The notes: a model not told the origin generated them from the sequence alone. A stretch of DNA of 64,000 nucleotides from Cytobacillus depressus (GCF_008923245.1 NZ_WBOS01000001.1:744001-808000); one strand, 5' to 3'. Shown: positions 49,333-59,479, numbered from the stretch's first letter. A program made the numbers and translations.

Positions 49333-49998
49333 TTACTGTTTTTTCAGCCTTTGAAAAATATTATCTATATCCAGGTTAATTTGATCTCTTGGACCGCCTT
49401 CTCTTAAATCATTGTCAATCACTTTTATGCGGTTAAATGTACTTGGATTAGTAACAATATGGACATTTTTCCCACTTACGTACGGTTTAACCGATTGACG
49501 AATATTAGCGATTGTATCTCCTTTAAGCCTATTGTTCGCAAGGTTTACAGCAATGAGCACATCATTACCTTTTACAAGGGTTTGAACATTCTTGACATTA
49601 TTAACGTGTGCGGCCTGATTGATTTGATTCACATAATTGCCATCATATGCTTCATAATAAGAGGATCTTGGCTTCCTCTCGTTAAACCCTAAATGTCCAT
49701 GGTAATTCATATCACTTTTGCTAAATCCATCATTTTGCAAGCGTCGGTAATGAGCATCCTCATTGCCAAGCGTATGATCCATCCATTCCGTCACAGGACC
49801 ATCATTATCAGTCCGATCCAAGATTCTAACATTTCCTCCACTATTACCGCGGTGATTTTCATTTGAATAATACCCAACAGGCTGGATTGTATCATTATTA
49901 CGGTCTTGCACGGCCGTTTCATTATTATTTACACCACAGCCAACTAGACCTATAGACATAATAGCTGCAACTGGAAAGGTAAAAAGCTTTTTATTCAA
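49333..49998 (-). CDS. coxA: YhcN/YlaJ-family sporulation lipoprotein, CoxA-like
   Basis: A probable spore-membrane lipoprotein. From the TTG at 49998 (AAGGGGG eight bases upstream) the sequence is a signal peptide KKLFTFPVAAIMSIGLVGC with lipobox Cys near residue 20. The C-terminal domain (NQAAHVNNVKNVQTLVKGNDVLIAVNL) is typical of YhcN/YlaJ proteins. CoxA of B. subtilis lies directly after safA; here a kinase-like gene separates them. It is about 221 residues. The middle is rich in Asn, Gly and Asp. Confidence 0.82.
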   Translation of the reverse strand: MNKKLFTFPVAAIMSIGLVGCGVNNNETAVQDRNNDTIQPVGYYSNENHRGNSGGNVRILDRTDNDGPVTEWMDHTLGNEDAHYRRLQNDGFSKSDMNYHGHLGFNERKPRSSYYEAYDGNYVNQINQAAHVNNVKNVQTLVKGNDVLIAVNLANNRLKGDTIANIRQSVKPYVSGKNVHIVTNPSTFNRIKVIDNDLREGGPRDQINLDIDNIFQRLKKQ

Positions 49999-50104
49999 GC
50001 AAAAAACCCCCTTGCAATGTCCCTTAATGAGCGAAATGCTCACTAATAGAATGGCTCGAAAGAGTTTATTTCATCCTGTCCAGTTACGTCCAATTTCGTT
50101 TATC

Positions 50105-51079
50105 CTACCCAGCCAAATATTGAATTTGCTTAAAAAATTCTTGCCTTTCCTTAAATTGGCCAACCGTCATTTCCAGTAATATTTGCATTTTCCCTTGTTC
50201 TAAATATGATTTCTCTCTAATGGCCCGATTCCACTCCCGAAAAATATCTGTTGGATAGCCAAGTCCAAAAAGAAAACCTTTTTCATGCAAAAATGGCCGG
50301 ATTTTATCAAAACTAACCAGCTCGTGAAAAGACCATCGTAAATAAGGCAATATTCTATTCGTATATTGGAGAATATCAGAATGTGGAAATCCGAGGCTAA
50401 TGAGATCAAAATCAATTAAAAACAGCTCATTATTTTTCGTTCGCAAAAAATTATGATGGGCTACATCCCCATGAAGGATAACTTTCTTTCCGGATGTAAA
50501 AAAGTGTGTTTCCCTTTGTATTCCTTTTAATGACCAATCAGCCCAAACAAGTAACTCATTGATAATTTCCTTTTGCACATAATATTTTATGATCGGCAAA
50601 TGATTTAAAAACACGGCTGTTCGTTCATTCCATTTTTCTAATTGCTTAAATGGAGGCAGGGATTGTTGAAAATGATGAACAAATTTTTCAGTTACTTTAT
50701 GGAATTCGTCCAAAACATCTAACCCCTCCAACTGATTTTTGCGCTTATGAAAGGTAAATGAATCGTCAGATGGTTGTAAATATTGCAAGCAACTATAAAA
50801 GGTGTTTTCGAAATGCAAAGGCGGATACTTTGCAAGCTGATAAAAGGAGTACGTTTTATCGAATCCTTCCTGCTTTAATAAAGTTATAAACTCTTCCTGA
50901 ACTTTCAAGCGGGGATAAGTAGGAAAGCCTTTTAAAATATAGTCCGTCGTTTCCGACTTAAAAGAAAAAACTTGTTTTCTGATTCGTCTAATTTCTTCAA
51001 TTGGGATGGCTAGCTGTTTTTGCAAATAGGAGAAGAGACGATTATGAAATAAATCGTCTCCGTCATTATTAATCCTCAT
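50105..51079 (-). CDS. APH-fold phosphotransferase, CotS/YutH-like spore-coat protein
   Basis: About 324 residues of the aminoglycoside phosphotransferase fold. It has VILHGDVAHHNFLR (catalytic loop) and LFLIDFDLISLG (metal-binding Asp), but an unusual N-lobe (SFKSETTDYILKGF) in which the Lys is kept. B. subtilis coat proteins CotS, CotI and YutH are of this type, and the location between safA and the lipoprotein supports a spore function. The ATG at 51079 overlaps the safA stop by 11 bp, implying translational coupling. The ribosome binding site is weak. Substrate unknown. Confidence 0.75.
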   Translation of the reverse strand: MRINNDGDDLFHNRLFSYLQKQLAIPIEEIRRIRKQVFSFKSETTDYILKGFPTYPRLKVQEEFITLLKQEGFDKTYSFYQLAKYPPLHFENTFYSCLQYLQPSDDSFTFHKRKNQLEGLDVLDEFHKVTEKFVHHFQQSLPPFKQLEKWNERTAVFLNHLPIIKYYVQKEIINELLVWADWSLKGIQRETHFFTSGKKVILHGDVAHHNFLRTKNNELFLIDFDLISLGFPHSDILQYTNRILPYLRWSFHELVSFDKIRPFLHEKGFLFGLGYPTDIFREWNRAIREKSYLEQGKMQILLEMTVGQFKERQEFFKQIQYLAG

Positions 51080-52910
51080 ATTCACTGCTTTCTTCAAATC
51101 CTCGAGGCATTCCAAAAGCAGTGTCGTCCATTGGGCCGTATCCATTAGGGTTCATATATGGAGATGGCCCCCTATAGCCCATCTGTGTGCCATACATTCC
51201 TGGCGCGCCATACATCGGAGCCGCTCCCATTTCGTACATTCCCGGTGCACCATAGCCAGGCATATAGGCCCCCTGCACCATTTGTGGTGCGCCACCATCA
51301 CATCCACAATCTGCTTCAAGCCCCATAACTGGTTTAGCGGACATTGGCGCTACTTGTGGCATATGTGGCATCTGGGCCATTTGTGGCATATGTGGCATCT
51401 GGGACATTGGCGCTACTTGTGGCATATGCGGCATCTGGGCCATTTGCGGCATTTGGGCCATTGGCGGCATTTGAGCTTCCACTGGCATTTGCGGCATTTG
51501 GGCCATTGGCGGAAATTCTTCTACTCCTTGCACAAGCGGCATTTCTGGATATCCACATGCCATTGGGTATGGCATTGGTCCACAGAAGCCCGAACCTGGC
51601 ATCACAGGAGATACCGGTATTATTTGATAAGGATGGCAAGGTTCCTGCGGGTAACCATAAACTGGTGCTGTGTATGTTGGCTGAAAGGGCATTTGATATT
51701 GCGCTTCTTCAACCCCCATAACTGGGGCAGGCATCTGTGCTGTCTGTGGCATTTGAGCCATTTGTGGCATTTGGGCCATTTGTGGCATTTGAGCCATTTG
51801 TGGCATTTGGGCCATTTGTGGCATTTGGGCCATTTGTGGCATTTGGGCCATTTGTGGCATTTGGGCCATTTGTGGCATTTGGGCCATTTGTGGCATCTGC
51901 GGCATTTGGGCCCCCATAACTTGCGGTGGCATTTGAGCTCCATAAGCCGGACTCACATGTGGCATCTGATGCATTGATATTGGTGACGATGATTCTTCAT
52001 ATCCTGGGCTTTCAACTCCAGCCAAACCATAATGTGGCATTTGCGGCATTGCTGGCATATGTGCTCCATGGACCATTGGCATTACAGCTGCACCTTGAAC
52101 TTCTGGATACCCCATCGGTTGAGGATATCCTTCATAAAATCCTGAACCTGGCATCACTGGAGAAACAGGATAATAGCAGTTAGGCTGAAATGGATACATT
52201 GGCTGATAAAACCCTCCTTGTTGTACATGAGTATATTCACTTTCAATTGATTCTGGACTTTCTGCAGCGATTGGTTTTACTTGCGGGAGAATATTTGCTG
52301 GTTTTGGTGGAAGTAGTGGCAGCTCTTTCGGCAATTGTTTTGGAGCCGATTGTTGAGGAGCTAAATTAGCCATATTCATCATATAATAATTATTCATTTC
52401 GGCTTCGGGCATAATTGGTTTTGGCATCTTTGGAATATATGGTTTTACTGGCATTTCTTTCGGTATCGCTTTTGGAATTTCCTTTGGAAATTCTGCCATC
52501 GGTAATTCTTTTGGTATTGCTTTCGGAATCTCAGCCTTCGGTAATTCTTTTGGTATTGCTTTCGGAATTTCGACTTGTGGTAATATCGCTTTCGGCAATT
52601 CCTTAACCGGCATTTCCTTTGGTGCTTCAACTATTGGCAATGCTTTTGGTTTTTCTTTAACGAAAGGATGTTGTGCAATCGGCATTTCCTTTTTAGAACC
52701 CATACTGATTTTTGTTTCCGGCATGCCTCCGATTGGAGCTTCTTTTTTAATGGATCCGCCTGATCCTGGAACTTTTATTTTCATACCGGGCATAATCATA
52801 TCAGGATTACTGAGCTGTGTATTTAATTTTTTCAGCTCTTCAAAGTTCACGCCGTACTTTTTGGCGATCTTCCAAAGAGTATCCCCTTTTTGTACGATAT
52901 GGATCTTCAC
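51069..52910 (-). CDS. safA: Spore morphogenetic protein SafA (LysM)
   Basis: Organises the inner coat and sits at the cortex-coat interface through its LysM domain. 613 residues from a GTG start at 52910 with AGGAGGGAAATCAGA upstream; the ATG at 52931 contains the ribosome binding site. LysM: VQKGDTLWKIAKKYGVNFEELKKLN...MIMPGMKIKVP at residues 4-47. Then Lys-Pro-Glu-Leu and Lys-Ala repeats (~80-165), two copies of a SPVMPGSGF-containing Pro/Tyr block, and a six-residue repeat Met-Pro-Gln-Met-Ala-Gln occurring about nine times. The C-terminus is rich in Met, Gly, Pro and Tyr. B. subtilis SafA is only about 390 residues, so this is much longer. Confidence 0.93.
   Translation of the reverse strand: MKIHIVQKGDTLWKIAKKYGVNFEELKKLNTQLSNPDMIMPGMKIKVPGSGGSIKKEAPIGGMPETKISMGSKKEMPIAQHPFVKEKPKALPIVEAPKEMPVKELPKAILPQVEIPKAIPKELPKAEIPKAIPKELPMAEFPKEIPKAIPKEMPVKPYIPKMPKPIMPEAEMNNYYMMNMANLAPQQSAPKQLPKELPLLPPKPANILPQVKPIAAESPESIESEYTHVQQGGFYQPMYPFQPNCYYPVSPVMPGSGFYEGYPQPMGYPEVQGAAVMPMVHGAHMPAMPQMPHYGLAGVESPGYEESSSPISMHQMPHVSPAYGAQMPPQVMGAQMPQMPQMAQMPQMAQMPQMAQMPQMAQMPQMAQMPQMAQMPQMAQMPQMAQMPQTAQMPAPVMGVEEAQYQMPFQPTYTAPVYGYPQEPCHPYQIIPVSPVMPGSGFCGPMPYPMACGYPEMPLVQGVEEFPPMAQMPQMPVEAQMPPMAQMPQMAQMPHMPQVAPMSQMPHMPQMAQMPHMPQVAPMSAKPVMGLEADCGCDGGAPQMVQGAYMPGYGAPGMYEMGAAPMYGAPGMYGTQMGYRGPSPYMNPNGYGPMDDTAFGMPRGFEESSEYED
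51748..51908 (-). repeat. 18-bp tandem repeat within safA
   Basis: About nine near-identical 18-bp units encoding Gln-Met-Ala-Gln-Met-Pro. Additional, less regular copies of the same peptide lie at 51350-51510. Because both strands lack stops, antisense frames stay open here but are not genes. Copy number is likely variable between strains. Confidence 0.9.
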
Positions 52911-53034
52911 TCTGATTTCCCTCCTAGTCAAATGTCCATATAGTGTATGTCAAAGTGGGCAAATTGCTATCAATCTACATAAAAACTTATGCAAATATTA
53001 TTAAAGATATGATTGGAGTGCTATATAACTGCAA

Positions 53035-53062
53035 AAAATAAAAAACCTCCGGTTGGGAGGTC
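53035..53062 (-). terminator. Terminator after nadA
   Basis: The minus strand has ACCTCC, loop, GGAGGT and a T-rich run. It lies immediately after the nadA stop codon. Confidence 0.78.
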
Positions 53063-54169
53063 TTACGATTGGATGAGCATTCTGTTAAGCGCAAGCTTTG
53101 CATATTCAGCAATGTTTTTCTCTACTTTAATTAAATTATGGTCAATACCTTGTTCGATCGTTTCTAAGCACCAAGTCAGGTGAAGCAAATCGATACGATT
53201 CATTGTCAAGCATGGACACATATGCGGATTTAAAGAAATAATATGCTTATCAGGATGCTGCTGAATGATTCTCTTCACTAAATTCATTTCAGTTCCAATC
53301 GCCCAGGATGATCCTTTTTCAGCTTGATTAATCGCTTCAATAATATAATTAGTTGATCCCGCCAAATCGGAAAGTGCCACGACTTCCCTTGTGCATTCCG
53401 GATGAACAATAATTTTCATTTCCGGATATGTTTGACGGACTTCTTCGATATTAGCTACTGTAAAGTTCTCATGAACCGAGCAGTGCCCCTTCCAAAGGAT
53501 CACCTTCACCCTTTCAATAGGTCCCTCAAACTCAAGTTCATCTTTTATTGGATTCCATACAGCCATTTCATCAAGTTCAATTCCTAGATTATAAGCCGTA
53601 TTTCTGCCTAAATGCTGATCTGGCAAGAATAAAATTCGCTGCTTTTGCTTAAACGCCCATTGAACCATTTTGTCTGCATTAGATGAGGTGACAGTGGCAC
53701 CGCCGTATTTCCCTACGAAAGACTTAATGGCAGCCGTTGAATTCACATAAGTTAATGGCAGGATCGTCTCACCAAATAATTCGGTTAGCTTCTCCCATGC
53801 TCTTACCGTTTGGTAAATATCAGCCATATCTGCCATGGAACAGCCTGCCCGCATATCAGGGAGATATACTTTTTGACGATCCGTTGTTAATATATCGGCT
53901 GTTTCCGCCATAAAATGGACTCCGCAAAAAACAATATGTTCTGCCTCTTGATTTTCTTCAGAAAGCTGTGCTAGCCGTAATGAATCTCCTGTTGCATCAG
54001 CAAATTGAATGACCTCATCTTTTTGATAATGGTGGCCTGGAATAAACAATTTGCTCCCAAGCTTCTGTTTAATCTCTCTCACTCTTTCTTCTAATTCAGC
54101 TGTTGTCATGTTGCGATATTTTTCTGGAAGAACATTTTGATTCTTTTCGAGTGTTTGAAAAATATTCAT
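53063..54169 (-). CDS. nadA: Quinolinate synthase A
   Basis: Condenses iminoaspartate with dihydroxyacetone phosphate to quinolinate, the second step of de novo NAD synthesis, using a [4Fe-4S] cluster. 368 residues from ATG 54169; GGGAAAGGAG lies nine bases upstream. Cluster cysteines are in [16 protein letters not shown] and [13 protein letters not shown]. The start is 1 bp beyond the nadC stop, so the operon is tightly packed. The last gene of nadBCA. Confidence 0.97.
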   Translation of the reverse strand: MNIFQTLEKNQNVLPEKYRNMTTAELEERVREIKQKLGSKLFIPGHHYQKDEVIQFADATGDSLRLAQLSEENQEAEHIVFCGVHFMAETADILTTDRQKVYLPDMRAGCSMADMADIYQTVRAWEKLTELFGETILPLTYVNSTAAIKSFVGKYGGATVTSSNADKMVQWAFKQKQRILFLPDQHLGRNTAYNLGIELDEMAVWNPIKDELEFEGPIERVKVILWKGHCSVHENFTVANIEEVRQTYPEMKIIVHPECTREVVALSDLAGSTNYIIEAINQAEKGSSWAIGTEMNLVKRIIQQHPDKHIISLNPHMCPCLTMNRIDLLHLTWCLETIEQGIDHNLIKVEKNIAEYAKLALNRMLIQS

Positions 54170-54170
54170 G

Positions 54171-55019
54171 TTAGTATTCTCCTTTCCCATGTAAAACTTT
54201 TACACTAATATCGATTGATTTCGCTGAATGAGTTAAAAATCCAAGTGAAATATAATCGGCTCCAGTATCACCGTAGCTAGCAAGATTTTCGAACGTAATG
54301 CCGCCAGATGCTTCTGTTATCGTTCCTACAGGGATATATTTCAACCATTCCTTAATTTCAGCTGGCTCTCTATTGTCAAACATAATGACATCTGCTTTTG
54401 CAGCTGCTGCTTCCATTACTTGTTCCTTTGTCTCTGTTTCGACCTCTATTTTGACCATATGACCGATTTCTGACCGAACTGCTTCAACTGCTTTCTGAAT
54501 AGAACCAGCGAAAGAAATATGATTATCTTTAATCATGACCGCATCATAAAGCCCATATCGATGATTATAGCCGCCGCCACAGCGAACTGCGTATTTTTCA
54601 AACATGCGTAAGCCCGGTGTAGTTTTCCTTGTATCACAAATTTTTGTATGAGAACTATTTAATACTGAAACGGCTTTATTTGTCATCGTGGCAATACCGC
54701 TCATTCTTTGGACGAGGTTAAGGATCACTCTTTCCCCTTTTAATAAATTTGCAACCGTTCCTTCAGCCTCAGCTAATGCTTGCCCTTTTTCGATTCGTTC
54801 TCCATCTTTTACCTTTATATTTGTTGTAATCTCATCATCTAAAATCTTAAAGCCCATGCGAATGATATCTTCTCCGCAGAAAACACCATTTTCTTTGGCG
54901 ATAAATACGATTTTCCCTTTTTCCTTAACGCCAAAAATCGGTTCACTCGTCACATCATGATCGCCGATATCCTCAAGAAAAAATTGCTCAAGTTTCAAGC
55001 GCAGCTTTAATTTGTTCAT
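54171..55019 (-). CDS. nadC: Nicotinate-nucleotide pyrophosphorylase (carboxylating)
   Basis: Converts quinolinate plus PRPP to nicotinate mononucleotide. 282 residues. Conserved [35 protein letters not shown] and [11 protein letters not shown]. The ATG at 55019 is preceded by AAGGATG at seven bases; three codons earlier is an ATG with the same site directly adjacent, so less likely. It overlaps nadB by 32 bp. Confidence 0.97.
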   Translation of the reverse strand: MNKLKLRLKLEQFFLEDIGDHDVTSEPIFGVKEKGKIVFIAKENGVFCGEDIIRMGFKILDDEITTNIKVKDGERIEKGQALAEAEGTVANLLKGERVILNLVQRMSGIATMTNKAVSVLNSSHTKICDTRKTTPGLRMFEKYAVRCGGGYNHRYGLYDAVMIKDNHISFAGSIQKAVEAVRSEIGHMVKIEVETETKEQVMEAAAAKADVIMFDNREPAEIKEWLKYIPVGTITEASGGITFENLASYGDTGADYISLGFLTHSAKSIDISVKVLHGKGEY

Positions 55020-56577
55020 ATGCTTCATCCTTTTCTGTCAGTCGACATTGGATTATTTGCTTTCGCAGCCATTCATTATCATTTTCATATGGAAAGTCTT
55101 GTCTAAAATGTCCTCCCCGGCTTTCTGTTCTCTTTATTGCTGAATCAGTAATGAGACAAGCGGTAATGAGCATGAACGCTTTTAAAGCTTCTTCTGTTGG
55201 AAGCTCCGTAATATCAGCATGTAGAAGTTTGTTTATCTCAAAGCTTTCTAGCCATGCTTTCTGTTTGGCTAATCCTTCCTTCGTGCGAACGATTCCGACA
55301 TGATCCATCATGGACCTTTGAATTTGGGTAGTTGAAGGCAAAGGCTGACTGAACACCATTTGTTGATTGCTTTCTTTATTCAATTTAGGGGTAAATGGCT
55401 TGTGAGAATGGCTCTTGTTAATCCATTCAGCTAATTTTTTTCCCATATACAATCCTTCCAGCAAAGAATTGCTTGCCAATCGATTTGCTCCGTGAACGCC
55501 TGTACAGGCCGCCTCACCAATTGCATATAGCCCCTTCACACTGCTACGTCCCAATAAATCCGTTTTGATCCCGCCCATTAAAAAGTGACTGCCAGGGACA
55601 ACTGGTAAAAGTCCCTTCATTAGATTAATTCCATACTTCTCACATAAAGCAGTGATCGTCGGAAACCTTTTAGCAAAACCATTGATCTTCGAAATATTTA
55701 AGAAAACCTGCTTTCCCGCTTTCAAATACCGGTAAATCGTTTGGGAGACGATATGTCTTGGGGCTAAATCACCTAATGGATGAATACCATCCATTATCGG
55801 ATTGCCATCTTCGGCCACAAGCCATCCTCCTTCACCGCGCACAGCCTCTGAAACAAGCCCAACAGCTTTCCCATCGATATAAAGTAAAGTTGGATGAAAC
55901 TGGATAAATTCCATATCGGTAATTTCTGCCCCGACCTTGTATGCTAAAGCAATCCCGTCACCCGCAATTGTTTCAGCATTTGATGTATACGAAAATAATT
56001 GGCCGCAGCCGCCTGTCGCTATAACAATATGCTCAGCAAAAAAGGACTCTTTCCTGCCATCCCGATATTTCCCTCTTACTCCAATGCATGTCTTTCTTAA
56101 TTCATCCATTAATAAATCAAATACGAAAATATCTTCAATAATTTCTATCTGAGGATTCACATTTGCAGCCATAAATTGAATGATTGTTTTTCCTGTTGCA
56201 TCTCCTCCGCTATGAACAATTCGATGCTCGCTATGAGCCCCTTCCATCCCTAAAAGCAAATGTCCATCTTTTCCTTTATCAAATAAACAGCCTTCGTCTA
56301 TTAAGCTATGAATTAAAGAGGGTGCTTCCGCAGTTAATTTTCTGACTGCTATCGGATTATTATGAAATCTTCCTGCTTCTAACGTATCTTCATAATGTTT
56401 ATGAGGGTGATCATTTTCCCCCATTGCAGCCGCTACCCCTCCTTGAGCGAAATGAGAGTTGCTATTTTTTACATTCGACTTTGTGAGAATTATCACATTT
56501 AAATCACAGCGAAGGCTCTTTGCTAATTGCAAAGCCGCGATTCCGCTGCCAATAATAATTACATTGGCTGTCTTCAT
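54988..56577 (-). CDS. nadB: L-aspartate oxidase
   Basis: An FAD enzyme producing iminoaspartate for quinolinate synthesis. 529 residues. The FAD-binding motif IGSGIAALQLAKSL is near residue 10, SNSHFAQGGVAAAM near 45 and the substrate region GGIKTDLLGRSSVKGLYAIGE. ATG behind AGGAGGTAAAA. First gene of nadBCA, divergent from nifS; the intergenic region carries a NadR-type operator. Confidence 0.97.
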   Translation of the reverse strand: MKTANVIIIGSGIAALQLAKSLRCDLNVIILTKSNVKNSNSHFAQGGVAAAMGENDHPHKHYEDTLEAGRFHNNPIAVRKLTAEAPSLIHSLIDEGCLFDKGKDGHLLLGMEGAHSEHRIVHSGGDATGKTIIQFMAANVNPQIEIIEDIFVFDLLMDELRKTCIGVRGKYRDGRKESFFAEHIVIATGGCGQLFSYTSNAETIAGDGIALAYKVGAEITDMEFIQFHPTLLYIDGKAVGLVSEAVRGEGGWLVAEDGNPIMDGIHPLGDLAPRHIVSQTIYRYLKAGKQVFLNISKINGFAKRFPTITALCEKYGINLMKGLLPVVPGSHFLMGGIKTDLLGRSSVKGLYAIGEAACTGVHGANRLASNSLLEGLYMGKKLAEWINKSHSHKPFTPKLNKESNQQMVFSQPLPSTTQIQRSMMDHVGIVRTKEGLAKQKAWLESFEINKLLHADITELPTEEALKAFMLITACLITDSAIKRTESRGGHFRQDFPYENDNEWLRKQIIQCRLTEKDEAYEQIKAALET

Positions 56578-56594
56578 TTTTACCTCCTGTTTTT

Positions 56595-56612
56595 ACAGGT
56601 GTCTTGACACAT
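56595..56612. promoter_or_regulatory. NadR (NiaR/YrxA) operator between nadB and nifS
   Basis: The inverted repeat GTGTCTTGACAC (56599-56610) is perfect apart from the centre. A second related element (TGACAAGTGT) lies near 56637-56646. NadR in Bacillales binds repeats of this kind at the nadB-nifS divergent promoter. The TTGACA inside the first element could be the nifS -35, so binding would repress it directly. Confidence 0.65.
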
Positions 56613-56783
56613 ATATTTACATAGATTTAAACTAATGACAAGTGTTTTTAACAATTTTGTCAAAACCGTGAGATGTGAACGGGATTTTATTCGGTACGAC
56701 ATGTATGTATAAAGCCAGTTACTACGTCAGCACTACGATTAACAGAGCCAATTTGAAAGAATAAGAGATTTGGAGCTGATTAG

Positions 56784-57929
56784 ATGATTAAATACTTCGA
56801 CTATGCCGCAAGCTGTCCATTAGATGACGAGGCGGCTGAAACATATGTAAAAGCAGCCACTAAATATTTCGGCAATTCTCAAAGCCTTCATGATAGTGGC
56901 AGTGTTGCGAATAGCTTATTAGAAAATTGCCGAGATGAAATGGCACACATCCTTCATGTTGAAAAAGAGGGAATATATTTTACGAGCGGAGGTTCTGAAA
57001 GTAATTTCCTGGGGATTCACGCCCTTCTTACAGCCGCAAAAAAGAATGGAAAGCATATTATTACAAGTATGGCGGAGCACTCATCCGTTAAAAGTGCATT
57101 AGATAAATTCATCGATGAGCAGCATTATGAAGTGACTGCCATTCCGCTTCTCTCAAACGGCATTATTGATTTAGACCAGCTAAAATTAGCCATAAAAGAG
57201 GAAACAGTCCTATTGGCTATTCAGCACGGAAACTCTGAAATAGGTACGTTGCAGCCGCTTAAGGAAATCAGCAACCTTTGCAAAGAAAAGCAAATTCTAA
57301 TTCACAGTGATTGTGTGCACACATTTGGAAAAACAGATTTTAAAGGAATATCGGATTATGTCGATAGTATCTCAATTTCTGGACATAAATTTTACGGACC
57401 TAAAGGAACGGGAATGGTTTATATTAACCCCTACCTCAAATGGAATCCGTACTATCCTGCTGCGACCCATGAGAAAGGCTTTCGACCCGGCACTGTTAAT
57501 GTGCCAAGTATTGCAGCGATGACAGTGGCAGCCCAAAAGGCTGACAAGCAGTTACACAATAACAATACCCATTATAAGCAGCTCAGAGAAACTTTTTTAC
57601 ATGCGATAGAGCCAGTCAATGAACATGTTATCGTTTATCAATCTGATGAACCCTATCAGCTCCCATCAACGATCGGAATGAGGATAAAGGGAATGGAAGG
57701 GCAATTTATGATGCTTGAATGCAATCGTAGAGGATTTGCCATCTCAACAGGCAGTGCGTGTCAAGTTGGGATGCAGTCGATCTCGAAAACGATGCACGCA
57801 ATGGGGATTACTGGTAAAGATGCGAAAGGGTTTATTAGAATTTCTTTTGGCTGGCATACAACTGAAGAAGAATCAAGGGAATTAGGGCAAACAATTGTAA
57901 AAATTATCCACGAAACTTCATTAAGATAA
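56784..57929 (+). CDS. nifS: Cysteine desulfurase NifS for NAD biosynthesis
   Basis: A PLP enzyme that supplies sulfur for the NadA iron-sulfur cluster. 381 residues. N-terminal MIKYFDYAASCPLDDEA, PLP Lys in ISGHKFYGPKGTG, and active Cys in STGSACQVGMQ. ATG behind GGAGCTGATTAG. Divergent from nadBCA and followed by nadR, the arrangement known in B. subtilis. It is the second desulfurase in this window. Confidence 0.95.
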   Translation: MIKYFDYAASCPLDDEAAETYVKAATKYFGNSQSLHDSGSVANSLLENCRDEMAHILHVEKEGIYFTSGGSESNFLGIHALLTAAKKNGKHIITSMAEHSSVKSALDKFIDEQHYEVTAIPLLSNGIIDLDQLKLAIKEETVLLAIQHGNSEIGTLQPLKEISNLCKEKQILIHSDCVHTFGKTDFKGISDYVDSISISGHKFYGPKGTGMVYINPYLKWNPYYPAATHEKGFRPGTVNVPSIAAMTVAAQKADKQLHNNNTHYKQLRETFLHAIEPVNEHVIVYQSDEPYQLPSTIGMRIKGMEGQFMMLECNRRGFAISTGSACQVGMQSISKTMHAMGITGKDAKGFIRISFGWHTTEEESRELGQTIVKIIHETSLR

Positions 57930-58001
57930 GCAGAATTATATTTGCTTTGCCATGTATGATAAAATATAGCTATGATCGGTAGAAAAGGGAGTTTGTTATA
58001 A

Positions 58002-58538
58002 ATGAAGGAACAGAAAAAAGTGCTCGGTGAAGAAAGAAGAGAGCTTCTCCTCCAGTTATTAAAAGACAATGGAGAGCCGATAACTGGCAGTGAGCTTGCT
58101 GCGAAAACAAATGTAAGCCGACAAGTAATTGTTGGGGATATCACTTTGCTTAAAGCAAGAGGCGAACCTATTATTGCGACAAGCCAGGGGTACATGTATT
58201 TATCAAAGGCAACTCTCTCCGCTTCAGTTGAAAGAATCATCGTAAGCTCCCACTCTCCGGAAAAAACGGAAGAGGAGCTCAATATACTCGTTGATCACGG
58301 GGTCACAGTTAAGGATGTTCGAATTGAACATCCCGTTTATGGAGACTTAATAGCCTCGGTTATGGTTTCTAATCGTAAAGAGGTTGCCCAATTTATTGAA
58401 AAAATAAAAACGACGAAAGCCTCCTACTTATCAGAGCTGACAGAAGGAATTCACCTTCACACAATCGCCGCTGCCTCTGAAGAAAAACTAGATGAAGCGG
58501 TTAAAGCGCTAAAAAAGGCTAACTTTTTATTAGAGTAA
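58002..58538 (+). CDS. nadR: NAD biosynthesis repressor NadR (YrxA/NiaR)
   Basis: A transcriptional repressor that responds to nicotinic acid. 178 residues. N-terminal HTH_11 (ELLLQLLKDNGEPITGSELAAKTNVSRQVIVGDI) and C-terminal 3H domain with the conserved three histidines (VSSHSPEK, RIEHPVYGDL, LTEGIHLHTI). ATG behind GGGAGTTTGTTATAA. It lies 72 bp after nifS and ends in a shared terminator. Confidence 0.96.
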   Translation: MKEQKKVLGEERRELLLQLLKDNGEPITGSELAAKTNVSRQVIVGDITLLKARGEPIIATSQGYMYLSKATLSASVERIIVSSHSPEKTEEELNILVDHGVTVKDVRIEHPVYGDLIASVMVSNRKEVAQFIEKIKTTKASYLSELTEGIHLHTIAAASEEKLDEAVKALKKANFLLE

Positions 58539-58544
58539 TCATAA

Positions 58545-58576
58545 CAAAAGGATCCCTTTTAGCTGGGATCCTTTTG
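58545..58576. terminator. Bidirectional terminator between nadR and pheA
   Basis: AAAAGGATCCC (58546-58556), 8-nt loop, GGGATCCTTTT (58565-58575). It closes both convergent transcripts. Confidence 0.93.
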
Positions 58577-58578
58577 TA

Positions 58579-59457
58579 TTATAAATGTTGAACACGGCTC
58601 TTTTCTGAACCGATTTGAAAATAAGGGTAGCTTCCTAAAATTTTCACCTGACAGTCCAAAGCCTCTAATTCAGCTACAACTCCAGGAATAAGCACTTCAT
58701 CTTGCTTCATATCTACGTCAATAATAAAAAAGTAATTTCCAAGTCCGGTTTTCATCGGCCTTGATTCAATCTTCGATAGATTCAGTTTTCTCCAAGCAAA
58801 TGCAGAGAGTACTTGGTGAAGTGCTCCAGCGCGGTCAGACGGAAGTGTAATCATCACCGTTGTTTTAAAGCCTTTATAAGTTGATTTCTCTTCGTGTAAG
58901 CGAACTTTCTTCTTAGAAAGAACGATAAAGCGGGTATGATTATAGCTTACATCATGTATATCCTTTTGAACGATTTCAAGACCGTATTCCGTTGCTGCCA
59001 GCTCGTTGGCAATCGCTCCTGCAATAATGTCCGGACTTTCCTTCACGAATTGAGCAGCCGCCGCTGTCGAAGTTGTTTTTTCACTTGGTGTTCCCTTTAG
59101 TTCCTTGTGTAAAAATTTATGGCATTGAGCTAATGCGTGTGAGTGACTATAAACGACGCCTATCTCTTTCCATTTATCTTTATTCATAGGGTGAACCATC
59201 AAATGCTGTCGAATCGGGCAAGTGACTTCACCAATGATTGGAATATCTACTTCATGAACTAAGTAATCAAGCGTTATATTAACTGATCCTTCAAGCGCAT
59301 TTTCAAGTGGAACGACAGCCATATCTATTTCATCCTCTATTAATGCATCAAAACAATCAGGAATCGTTAAATATGGAACAGCCTTTTCTTCAGGAAACAT
59401 TTCCCGGACAGCGATATCTGTAAATGTTGCTTTCGGGCCTAAAAAACCTACTTTCAC
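58579..59457 (-). CDS. pheA: Prephenate dehydratase
   Basis: Converts prephenate to phenylpyruvate in phenylalanine synthesis. 292 residues. N-terminal GFLGPKATFTDIAV, catalytic NHTRFIVL region near residue 175, and a C-terminal ACT domain containing SKIESRPMKTGLGNYFF for Phe feedback. GTG start behind AGGAGAGATTTTT. A family A repeat begins only about 23 bp upstream of the start codon, so the 5' untranslated region probably contains it. Confidence 0.96.
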   Translation of the reverse strand: MKVGFLGPKATFTDIAVREMFPEEKAVPYLTIPDCFDALIEDEIDMAVVPLENALEGSVNITLDYLVHEVDIPIIGEVTCPIRQHLMVHPMNKDKWKEIGVVYSHSHALAQCHKFLHKELKGTPSEKTTSTAAAAQFVKESPDIIAGAIANELAATEYGLEIVQKDIHDVSYNHTRFIVLSKKKVRLHEEKSTYKGFKTTVMITLPSDRAGALHQVLSAFAWRKLNLSKIESRPMKTGLGNYFFIIDVDMKQDEVLIPGVVAELEALDCQVKILGSYPYFQIGSEKSRVQHL

Positions 59458-59479
59458 AAAAATCTCTCCTTAAATAGAA

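Noticed and set aside
51282..51977. Long antisense open frames (up to 231 codons) through safA
   Set aside because: They arise because the 18-bp repeat lacks stops on both strands; the translated products are Trp-His-Leu repeats with no ribosome binding sites.
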